A stretch of 64,000 bases of DNA, taken from contig NC_061068.1 in assembly GCF_021917145.1 (NCBI RefSeq), forward strand, positions 3,086,768-3,150,767, written 5' to 3'. This DNA comes from Hypomesus transpacificus. Lineage: Eukaryota; Chordata; Actinopteri; Osmeriformes; Osmeridae. The position numbers and the translations under genes were made by a program. How positions within the stretch are numbered: the first letter of the stretch is position 1; each line of letters starts with the position of its first letter. The notes beneath the pieces are model-generated. The model ran no database searches, was not told the origin of the DNA, and saw nothing but the letters and a program-made list of their open reading frames with translations. Shown one piece after another: positions 1 through 9,400 of the stretch.

Positions 1-196
1 CCCCAGGTGAGGGTCTCTCTGAGGTGAGGGTCTCCCCAGGTGAGGGACTCCCCAGGTGAGGGTCTCTCTGAGGTGAGGGTCTCCCCAGGTGAGGGTCTCC
101 CCAGGTGAGGGTCTCTCCAGGTGATGGTCTCCCCAGGTGAGGGTCTCTCTGAGGTGAGGGTCTCTCCAGGTAAGGGTCTCCCCAGGTGAGGGTCTG
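1..196 (+). repeat. 17-bp minisatellite of splice-donor-like units
   Basis: About twelve copies of a unit built on CCCCAGGTGAGGGTCTC. Nearly every unit carries CAG|GTGAGG or GAG|GTGAGG, a near-perfect 5' splice-site consensus, and one unit has CAG|GTAAGG. It lies in the intron upstream of the first visible TCP11 exon and is cut by the window edge. Confidence 0.9.
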
Positions 197-362
197 CGTC
201 TCCAGATGTAAAGAGTTTTTCTCTCTAAACCTGTTTTTCAAAGAAATGTCAAACTCTCTTGGTTCTCAAACCCAAGGCAGGATCATTGATAGGACTTCAG
301 AACTTTATTAGCACATAAAGCCACAGTTCTGAAACCTCAGTTCTCTCCTCTTCATCCCCCAG

Positions 363-553
363 CCTCTCTGGACCGCACCACTGCATGGCTCCGAGGGGCT
401 GCCCAAGAGTTCGTATCTAAGCCCTCATCAGGACCGGAGGGGGTCCCCCCCCCCCCTGATGGTGCTCCTGGTTCAGTCAGCCCCACGGCCGTCCTCAACA
501 GAGCCTGCCTGAACCTGCTCCGCTGGGACCCACAAGACCACAACTACCCCGAG
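363..553 (+). CDS. tcp11: TCP11 exon (partial gene, first visible)
   Basis: Acceptor CCCCCAG at 356-362 and donor GAG|GTAGAG after 553. The exon enters in phase 1 and leaves in phase 0. It encodes SLDRTTAWLRGAAQEFVSKP, then a Pro/Gly-rich stretch over a C10 run, then NRACLNLLRWDPQDHNYPE. Confidence 0.75.
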
Positions 554-2093
554 GTAGAGAGGCCTCTGCCCCTAGGCCTCCACCTAGGGCTAGAGATGGA
601 GATGATGCAAAGTTCTGAGATCAGGTGTACACAGTTAGATACTGTTTGTATTTGATAGTGCCTGTGAATGTAATTGCTAGATTAGCTTATTTTAGTTTAC
701 TCTCACTGTCCCACTGTCTTTCCCTCTCTCCCTCTCTCAGACGGTTGTGATGGATCGGGTCCGTCTGGATTCTCTGGGTCGGAGTCTGAATCTGCTGGTT
801 CTGGAGGCTGCAGTACTTCTGTTGACCACCACTCATTGTGGGGGCACTGTTTCCTCGCAGCATGGGTTTGTAGGTAAACTGAAGAAGACCATCACTGCCC
901 TGTTGGAGGGCAGTCACAGCAGGTAAGAAGAGATGAGTTAGTACCTTGGCTGTCACTGGGAGAAGATAAAACACTAAGAATAAGTAGCAGTTCACCTTCT
1001 CTGAAAGGTCAGCAGTGATGGAATTTTAGATTGCGGCTCTTCCAGGGATTGTGTTAGTTGCTGTTCTCCAGTCCTCCTTGTCCACACAGAGCCGTTGGAA
1101 GTCTTGGCTCTGACACCAGACACGGATTAAGGAAAATAATAATTATTATTATTTTCAAAGCTGAAAGACACACGTTCCAAAAAAAGACTAGCGGATCAGG
1201 TTTCCATGGATTTCGTTCCCCGTCCCGTAAGCTAGGAGGACGACCAATGAAAAGGGAGCATAGCCAAGCAGCCGTTGCTGTGGGAGACCCTTTTCACACT
1301 CATCCTGCTGGGGTGGAAGTTGTGGTCCACTCCGCCCTGAGGGAGGGGCAGCGTGTCACTGTTTCTGTGCTGCTTCCAGGAGCTGCGACCTGCAGGGGGC
1401 GCTGCAGGGCCTCGCGGAGCAGGTGCTGGTGCAGGTGCGGAGCGTCCAGGAGGGGAGCGTCCAGGAGGGGAGCGTCCAGGAGGGGCCGCTGCTGGACAGA
1501 GACGGACTGGAGCTGCTGAAGAGACAGATCTCAGATCTGGGGAAGGCTGACAACCCTGTCCGCAAGCTCATAGGTGAGTGTGTGTGTGTGTGTGGGGGGG
1601 GGTGGATTGTTATATAAACACCACTATTGATAGTCATATAGCATCCCTCCCTCCCCCTCTCCCTTCATCTTTCTCTTCCATCTCCCCATCCCCTCACTCC
1701 ACTCCCACCTCTCTCTCTCTCTCCCCTCGTCTGTTCATCGTTCTCTCCCTTTCCATCCCTCACTCTTTCTATCCTACCACCCCCACCACTCCCCTCATCC
1801 TTCCATCCTTCTCTCCCTCTCTTCCCCCCTGTCTCCCTCCTTCCCTCCCCCCCGTCCCAGGGGAGAGAGTATGGGGCTACCTGCAGGCTACGCTGGAGGC
1901 CGGTTCCCAGCAGGGGGCCCCGGCCCCGCCCCCAGCCCTGCGCCTGGTGGGGGCTGAGCTCACCTCGCTGGCCTCCTCCTTCTGGAGAATCCTCCACTTC
2001 AACCGCTCTGTGTTCGGGCCCTTCTACGCCCCCATCCTCAGGAAGGTCCTGTTCCCAGAGAGAGAGGCTGAGATGGGGGAAGACTCCCGCTAG
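363..2093 (+). CDS. tcp11: TCP11-family gene, last four coding exons (5' part lies left of the window)
   Basis: T-complex protein 11 family; mammalian TCP11 is a testis/sperm protein linked to cAMP-dependent sperm function, and its TCP11-like relatives are broader. Four exons are visible: 363-553, 741-922, 1380-1573 and 1861-2093. All have AG/GT borders and compatible phases, and the stop is TAG at 2091-2093. Family hallmarks are the segment ending ALLEGSHSR, the KADNPVRKLIGERVWGYLQ block and the C-terminal HFNRSVFGPFYAPILRKVLFP block, which is the best conserved part of the family. The neighbour is ANKS1A in convergent orientation, as in human, which favours TCP11 over TCP11L1 or TCP11L2. 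Upstream exons are outside the window, so completeness cannot be judged. Family membership is firm; the exact paralogue rests on synteny. Confidence 0.85.
741..922 (+). CDS. tcp11: TCP11 exon
   Basis: Acceptor CTCTCTCAG at 732-740 and donor CAG|GTAAGA after 922. It encodes TVVMDRVRLDSLGRSLNLLV through KLKKTITALLEGSHSR and leaves in phase 2. Confidence 0.8.
1380..1573 (+). CDS. tcp11: TCP11 exon with an in-frame 15-bp coding repeat
   Basis: Acceptor GCTTCCAG and donor ATAG|GTGAGT. The coding frame is SCDLQGALQGLAEQVLVQVR, then three SVQEG units, then LLDRDGLELLKRQISDLGK and ADNPVRKLIG. Phase 2 in and phase 1 out fit both neighbouring exons. Confidence 0.8.
1441..1485 (+). repeat. 15-bp coding tandem repeat x3 in TCP11
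   Basis: Three exact copies of AGCGTCCAGGAGGGG, read as SVQEG, within the TCP11 exon. The unit length is a multiple of three, so copy changes would keep the frame. Confidence 0.9.
1861..2093 (+). CDS. tcp11: TCP11 terminal exon and stop
   Basis: It follows acceptor CCGTCCCAG and starts in phase 1 (G|GG). It encodes GERVWGYLQATLEAGSQQGA, then a Pro/Ala-rich linker, then the conserved C-terminal block with HFNRSVFGPFYAPILRKVLF. The stop TAG is at 2091-2093, followed by a C-run. Confidence 0.85.
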
Positions 2094-2506
2094 ACCCCCC
2101 CCCCCCCAGCCTGGAGCTCCACCTCGCTAATAAGCTGCTGGATCACTCAGGAGACAGAGACAGTGTGTTGTATATTGTTCAACTGTAGGATCATGTAAAT
2201 ATGTGTTTTGTAAAAAATGAAGAAAAAAAAGTAGTTTCTTTTTTTTGCATTGTTGTGTCATAACTGGAATATGCTTTGGTGGTTTTGCGTGTAAAATCAT
2301 ATTTCTATAGTTTCCGTCAGAAATGGTCAACTGTTACATATATTTAACAATGTTCCAGAAATGTAGTGAGGTGTTTATTCTTACTGTTGGAAGGTTTTGG
2401 TTATTTTCCTTTTGATCTGCAGTTTGGGATTAAATAGTTTACAAGTTCATGTGTGTTAACTAGTAGACAACAGCATTAACCAAAGATAGCAAGTCCTTTT
2501 CTTTCA

Positions 2507-2512
2507 AATAAA
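2507..2512 (+). promoter_or_regulatory. Polyadenylation signal AATAAA, likely TCP11
   Basis: A canonical AATAAA lies about 415 bases after the TCP11 stop, in AT-rich sequence typical of a 3'UTR end. Confidence 0.6.
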
Positions 2513-4720
2513 ATGACAGTAATCTTTCTGAACTGGAATTAGCCTACTGTGTGTCTTCTGTTGGGGTAAACATTCTGATGACAAATGTAAATTATATCAT
2601 TAGAAACTCCGATATAGCAGTAAACATAAGAAATAAGTCAATTAGTTTTTCATAGTATTATTTAATTTCATATATATATTGCTTTGAAATTTGAAACAGT
2701 ATTACATTATCATTGAGTAACCATGCTCTGTCCACAGTCATGGGCAAAGCGTTGTATGCTGGTACAGTAGTTCAACACGTTCTAACACAGCTCATGAACC
2801 TTCCTACGGATCGTCCGCCGGTCATCTGCTACAGAGCTTATCTCCGGAGAGGATCAGCAGCGGCTCGCGTGATCTACAGCAGGTGCGTAGGTTTGTTTTC
2901 AAATGTTGGTGAGACAGCTTTTTTAACGCGGCCGTTAGATAAAATGTTCTTAATATAAATGTGTGTGTGTGGGGGGGTATTTTGACTAGGATTGGGGGGT
3001 TGTGTCCCCCGTCTCCCTCGGGATTTCTGCCAATGTGTGTGTGTGCGGGGGGGGGGGGGGGGGAATCTTTCAATTTTCAAAGTGTTTATAATGAATCCTA
3101 CGCCCCTGGTTTACAGTACCTACAGCACATGGACGAGGCTGGTTCCGCCAAAACCAGCCCGACCTTCTACGATGACTTTTCACCTGACAAGAGAGGTGGA
3201 GTGACTGACAGGTGACAGACAGATCCCTGGGAAGTGAGCCTCTTCAGATACCGCTGCTGGACCAGTTTCCTCGCCACTCAGGGCTGTGAAGCCTAACAGC
3301 GTGAATCTCTTCATCCTCCACTCTTTTGCTTTTAACACGCACGCACACATTCTCAACGGTCGCTCCCCCATTCCACTCACAGACGGGTGTCCGGGAACTT
3401 GAACGTTGGAGCGAGCTACACAAGAGAGACACTGATGTTAAAAGACCGAAACATGCACAGCTATGACATGCCACCAAAACTGTGTTCACTTTAAATAGCC
3501 TCAGTTGTTTAAAAATGTAAGGCTTATCCATCCACATCCAGCACGCTTACTGGAGCGGGTTAAATGTGTCGCTACGTTACTTTCAACATGGATGAACATA
3601 AACACACAGCGCGACAGGTTGGCCTAATGATCATGGTGGATAGAATGGAGGTGAGATGAGGTGCCGTGTTTTGCTCGACAAAAAATGAAAACTAAACAGG
3701 ACGGTAAAAAAAAAAAAAAAAAAAAAAAAAGAACCATGGAAACCCAAAGTGGTCCAGATTCCACCACAACAACAGGCACCTCAGCTGTGCGCGTGCGGTC
3801 ATGGGTGCAGAACACGAGCGCAGCATGCGTCAGAAGAGTCGCTACAACAGAAGACAACAGTCGTGACAATAGTGCCAGTTACACAGCTATGCTACAGGAC
3901 AGAAGCCCCAGAATGCGCCAGCGTTCAGACATTCCCCAGTGAGGCCCCTGATAGATACGCGGGGGTGAGAAGAGTTGAACAGCCATTAGCGGCACAAACA
4001 GACGAACGGAGAGGAGAGATGGGACTAACTGCACCCAGTGCAAACAGACTTTGGACAGTACAGCACACAGAGCAGACAGACATGTGTGGCAGACAGACAG
4101 GGAGAGACCACAGCTGAGAGACCCCGTGGGGCACCGTGAGATATAGCCTACACAATAATCGCTTGTTCACACCTTCAAATGTTTCTCTAACACGTCTGTA
4201 ATTCACAGACCTGTGTGCTTCTAAACGGAATGACTGTGTTCAGGCTGGGAGCAGCCGCGATCACCACGTCAGGGGAAATTGGATGCGACGTGAACGTACA
4301 TCCCGTGAAAAATTCGACGCTAACTGAAGGAGAGCCAAAACACTTGCTCAGATGAAGACAGTAGCATCAAATGGATCCGTGTCATTCGGGATGTTGAGAA
4401 TCGTGTCACACAATACGCCTAGATGAGTATGCTCCATGCTTGCTTTGATTGACTGTTTAATGCTATCATCAATGCAATCAGCAATCACAGTTGTTTTAAA
4501 AACATTATTTACCAAATTTGATTTGAAAACAGTATCCTTGGGGTTCCTCTCTGAAGATATTTCAGTATTTCACGGTCTGACTGAACACCACATACTAGTA
4601 GGCCTAAACATAAAAATGTTCTATTCTGGTATCAAAATAAGGGCAAATGAAGAAACAGTTCTGACACAGTGCTGTTCTATGGAACTGTCTCTGTTCATTC
4701 CCTCAGTAGCTACAGTACAC
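2513..4720. other. TCP11-ANKS1A convergent intergenic stretch
   Basis: Mostly unique AT-rich sequence with an A26 run near 3706-3731 and a G-run near 3047-3063. Apart from the two weak exon candidates listed separately, I see no recognisable gene. Open frames around 3660-4210 have no family resemblance I can name and follow a long A-run, so a decayed retroposed copy is possible. Confidence 0.4.
2722..3214 (+). CDS. Unidentified two-exon candidate (2722-2883, 3115-3214)
   Basis: The first block follows CTGTCCACAG, encodes MGKALYAGTVVQHVLTQLMN and more, and ends at AGCAG|GTGCGT near 2883. The second follows GGTTTACAG and is open for about 33 codons (YLQHMDEAGSAKTSPTFYDD...) to a TGA at about 3212. 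The canonical join puts the second block in a different frame from the one that looks most protein-like. I do not recognise the product; it may be a spurious or decayed gene. Confidence 0.2.
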
Positions 4721-4782
4721 ACACACACACACACATGCACGCACATGCACGCACGTACACACACACACACACACACACCCTG
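4721..4782. repeat. (CA)n microsatellite
   Basis: Interrupted CA/GCA-type dinucleotide tract just upstream of the promoter-like element at 4848-4880. Confidence 0.85.
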
Positions 4783-4847
4783 TCCAGTTGCAGGGCAGGG
4801 CCAGCAGGAGTTGTACTGGTTCATTCCCAGCTCCCAGCTGTAGTGTG

Positions 4848-4881
4848 CATCATGACATCACAGGTTCAAAATGGCGGCCAG
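4848..4881 (+). promoter_or_regulatory. Promoter-like element: CRE-like and YY1-like motifs over an ATG
   Basis: TGACATCAC is followed 10 bases later by AAAATGGCGGCC, which matches the YY1 initiator-type motif that often overlaps a start codon. There is no experimental support and the surrounding GC content is moderate. Confidence 0.35.
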
Positions 4882-4963
4882 CCAGCAGGAAGTGAGTTCG
4901 TGCAGTTCAGGAAACAGGGAGATGGTAGGGGAGGCCTACAGATTCAAAGATGGATGGATTGAA
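4871..4963 (+). CDS. Orphan candidate first coding exon (31 codons)
   Basis: The ATG inside the YY1-like motif opens a phase-0 exon, MAASQQEVSSCSSGNREMVG followed by EAYRFKDGWIE, ending at a good donor GAA|GTAAGG. I cannot find a second exon between here and ANKS1A on this strand, and I do not recognise the peptide. It could be a first exon of a transcript running antisense into ANKS1A, a lncRNA, or a remnant. Confidence 0.3.
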
Positions 4964-5880
4964 GTAAGGCTGGATCACAGACAAGCTGTCATGAGTGTGC
5001 GTGTGTGTGTGCGAGTGAGTGTGTGCAGGGACGTGGTTCAGTTCTTAGTCCAGAGAGGAGGATATTCAGGAAGCCTGTTACAGAAGGATCAGAAATGCTT
5101 AGAAAAAGAGTTTGTTTTGCCGAGCTTCGTTGTTTGTCTGTCATATCTCAGTCCGTCTGGCTTCCTGCTACATAAGGCCAGACTGGGAGCGGCTTCTCCC
5201 CACAGCGCCTCACAGTGGTAGATTCCTGGTAAGACAGGACAAGCTACAGATGGGAAAAGAAACTTGCCTGAGGGGTTTGTTTAACAAACAAACTAAACGA
5301 AAACAAATAAAAGCAAAGGTAAACAAAGGAATAAACAGACATAATAGATAGGTGGCAGCAGAGGGCAGACATGGGTTTGCTTGGGCATTTATAATAATTA
5401 TAATAATAATAATAATGCAATTGTTTAGTAGATTCTTTTTTATCCTAAGCAATACTATGGTCTGTAGTTAAACTACTACCACAGTACTACCACTGAGACA
5501 TGCCCAACCTGACATTAGATCCTCCATTCTGCATTGAGACAAAATAATCTGTGATAGATTCCCCAGAAAACTAGTCCCTTGTGCATTGGATGGTTCAGGG
5601 CCTTAAGAGTAAGGACATTTCCGTATAAATAAACATGAAACTGTCATTCACTATTACTAAAAAACAGAATAAGGCTACTTGTCTTCACTAAATATGTCAT
5701 CGGATGGTTGGATGCAGATGCAGGTAGTTGTGGGGAAAAGGAGGAGGAGGAAGTTTGGTTGAGAGAGCAGGTCGACCTATCGTCAGTCAGCAGTTCAGTC
5801 CAGATGCATCCAGAAGGTCCATGATAGGCTGCAACAGGAGGAGGGGCTTAGGACTGGGAGGGTAGGGGATGTGGAGGGCA

Positions 5881-6105
5881 CTGGGGGGGGCCCTGAGGAA
5901 GGGGGCCAGCCCTGAGGGAGGGGGCCGGGGGAGGGGGGCAGCCCTGAGGGAGGGGGCCGGGGGGGGGGGGCAGCCCTGAGGGAGGGGGCCGGGGGGGGGG
6001 GGGGGGCAGCCCTGAGGGAGGGGGGCGGGGGGGGGGCAGCCCTGAGGGAGGGGGGGGGGGGGGGGGCAGCCCTGAGGGAGGGGGCCGGGGGGGCAGCCCT
6101 GAGGG
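5881..6105 (+). repeat. G-rich minisatellite (about 33-bp unit, G-runs of 5-14)
   Basis: About seven units of CAGCCCTGAGGGAGGGGGCC with G-runs of changing length, just past the ANKS1A stop. It is G-quadruplex-prone on + and C-rich in the ANKS1A transcript if it lies inside the 3'UTR. Confidence 0.9.
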
Positions 6106-6287
6106 TCTGTCACAGTGAGAAGGCACAGGGCTTGTGTGAGAGAGAGAGAGAAGGAGAGAGGGACTAGGGTCTAGGAGGTTGTGACGGGGCTACGTTCTGG
6201 TACTGGGTCAGGCTAGGGTGGGGTGGGCTGGGGAGGGGGCAGCCGTGGTGGGTGGGCTGGGGAGGGGGCAGCCGTGGTGGGTGGGCC

Positions 6288-6407
6288 TCAGAATATGGTG
6301 GTCTCGTACTTGGTGCTGGCTGGACGCCTGCTGGGGTCTCTGGGGTTGAAGAGCCAGGCGGTGCTGCCTAGGGACAGCCTGTCTGGATCCTCCTCCAGAG
6401 GACCAAT
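6288..6407 (-). CDS. anks1a: ANKS1A last exon
   Basis: It follows CCCTGGCAG and encodes [20 protein letters not shown], a short linker, and the conserved terminus STKYETTIF with TGA at 6290-6288. Phase 0 fits the preceding donor. Confidence 0.9.
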   Translation of the reverse strand: MGPLEEDPDRLSLGSTAWLFNPRDPSRRPASTKYETTIF

Positions 6408-9400
6408 CTGCCAGGGGGAGGGGGGGAGAGGGGATGTGAGGGAGGGGAGGGGAGGGGAGGGAGAGGGGAGGAGATGTGAGGTAGGGGAGGGGATGTGAGG
6501 GAGGGGAGGGGGAGAGGGGGGAGGGAGAGAGGAGGGGGAGAGGGGAGAGGGGAGGGAGAGGGGAGGGGATGTGAGGGAGGGGAGGGGAGGGGGAGAGGGG
6601 GGGAGGGAGAGAGGAGGGGGAGAGGGGAGGGTGGAGGGGGAGAGGGGAAGGGAGAGATGAGGGGAGAGGGAAGGGAAGGGGAGGGGGGGAGGAGGGTGGA
6701 GGGAGAGAGGGTGTGAGACGCCTGGAGAGGAGAGTCCAGCGTTCATACACCTGACTGCAGAAACACACACATACAGAGACGCACCCACACACACAGACAC
6801 ACACATACAGAGACGCACACACAGACACACACATATGCAGACGCTCTAAGCCCAGCTAACCCAGATAACACCGTCCCTATCTCTCTCTCCTCTCTCTCTC
6901 TCAGCAGGGACTCAGGGGAACACAACCATCACACACATGTTTAAACACACACACTCACACACGCTTCCACACACACACAGACACGTGCTTCAGTTAGCCA
7001 ACCTGCTGGGATAACTACCCAGGTACACACAGCCATGGTCTCCATATTGTAATCGTTCTTATCAGGGTGGGTTTACAACAGGGCTGTCATGTATCACCCA
7101 GCACATCCTGCTCGACCAGGAAGCTCTCTGGGTGATTCCAGACCTCCTTCCTGGTCGTAGAAACAAAATCATTCCATAATCTCTGGAGTCGAAAACATCT
7201 GACCAACGCCACCTCTTGGTAAGAACTCAACAAACCACTTAAAACATAAATGTTGATGACCGTCTCCCCACTAAGCATTTAGACTACACAGCACTTCACT
7301 CACAAGCCAGAAAGATAAGTGATCTTTTCTTAAAATAAAAAAGAGAACAAGCTTTAATGGAATGATGAGAGAGCAGAGTGTGATACGAAGCAGCACAGCT
7401 GACATCATCCATCTCATTTCGACACGTCTGCGTTAAAAGAAGATGCAAAGGAAAATGGAGTGCTCTGCATGAAGAGCATCGCAACCAATCATGAGAGAGA
7501 GGACAGAGGGAGGAGATTATGGAGGGAGGATGGAAGGCGATGTGGAGATGATGGAGGGAGGATGGAGGGTGATGTGGAGATGATGGAGGGAGGATGAGGG
7601 GTGATGTGGAGATGATGGAGGGGTGATGGAGGGCTGATGTGGAGATGATGGAGGGAGGATGGAGGGAGGGAGGAGACCTGGACTGCAGGGCTAACATAGC
7701 TCAGGGTGAGGAAGGAGGGAGGATGGAGGGAGGGAGGAGTAGAGGAGGGAGGAGACCTGGACTGCAGGGCTAACAGAGGTCAGGGTGAGGAAGGAGGGAG
7801 GATGGAGGGAGGGAAGAGTAGAGGAGGGAGGAGACCTGGACTGCAGGGCTAACAGAGGTCAGGGTGAGGAAGGAGGGAGGATGGAGGGAGGGAGGAGTAG
7901 AGGAGGGAGGAGACCTGGACTGCAGGGCTAACAGAGGTCAGGGTGAGGAAGGAGGGAGGATGGAGGGAGGAGTAGAGGAGGGAGGAGACCTGGACTGCAG
8001 GGCTAACAGAGGTCAGGGTGAGGAAGGAGGGAGGATGGAGGGAGGGAGGAGTAGAGGAGGGAGGAGACCTGGACTGCTGGGCTAACAGAGGTCAGGGGGA
8101 GGAAGGAGGGAGGATGGAGCGAGGGAGGAGTAGAGGAGGGAGGAGACCTGGACTGCAGGGCTAACAGAGGTCAGGGGGAGGAAGGAGGGCCGGTGCGTGG
8201 TACAGCTGTGACAATAACAGCAGCGACAGTCCAGCACAGGTGCACCCTGGGAAACAAGAGGACCAAGAAGACAAGAACACAGACACGTTACACAGGGGAA
8301 CAGCAGAAGAAGAGGGAACTGCTGAAATGTTACAAAGGAAAACAGCAGAAGAAGAAGGAACTGCTGAAACGTTACAAAGGAAAACAGCAGAAGAAGAAGG
8401 AACTGCTGAAACGTTACAAAGGAAAACAGCAGAAGAAGAAAGAGGAGCTGAGAGATTTTACTGGTATTTAAACTCACCACGGCAAAAGGAATGATGAGAA
8501 CAAGCCAATTGAGAATACGTTATTAATAAAGAATGAACTAGATATATCTGAATGGATGTGATTTATTTAGGTTTCAGTAGTTGTTGTGGAGATAAAGTGA
8601 GCGGCTGTTCTCCAGGGGAATGTTAGCTACGAAGGAGGAGAGACTTCCTGAATTCGACCCAGAAATACGGCATTAATAAAACAAGACACGTTTTACCAAT
8701 AATGAAAAAACGACGGATTCATACAACGCAAGAGATTCAGTTTTAGACTTCTGTACTTGTGTGGGTGAAAAAAGTAAAAAGGATTAGAAATAAAAACTGT
8801 TTTATTCAAGACCCCCCTGGTCCCAGTATCCTGCCCTCTGGTCTCTGCAGACCTCACATGGGACAGATGATGAACCAAGGTGACCGGTGTGCATGCTTAA
8901 ACACGCTCAGCTGTGTTGAGTCAGAGGCCTGACATGTTCACGGTCAGCTTCACCCAGGCCTTGTCATATTGAGTCAGAGGGGCGGATCAGAGCAAGGGCT
9001 CTGGGCCTGCATACATATGAACACAGTTAACACAGCGCTGATCAATACTGAGGAGCAGTAGAGACTAACCTGCAGGATCGGCTCTACTGATCAATACACA
9101 CACCTCTACCATGGTCTCTGACTCCACACCTCCACCCTGCCCTCTCCCTCCACCCTGCTCTCTGCCTCCACACCTCCACCCTGCTCTCTGCCTCCACCCT
9201 GCCCTCTGCCTCCACCCTGCTCTCTGCCTCCACACCTCCACCCTGCTCTCTCCCTCCACCCTGCTCTCTGCCTCCACACCTCCACCCTGCTCTCTGCCTC
9301 CACCCTGCTCTCTGCCTCCACCCTGCCCTCTCCCTCCACCGTGCTCTCTGCCTCCACACCTCCACCCTGCTCTCTGCCTCCACCCTGCCCTCTGCCTCCA

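Noticed and set aside
3661..4117. Open frames around 3.7-4.1 kb on +
   Set aside because: Two overlapping frames of similar length, no splice or family evidence, and the region follows a long A-run.
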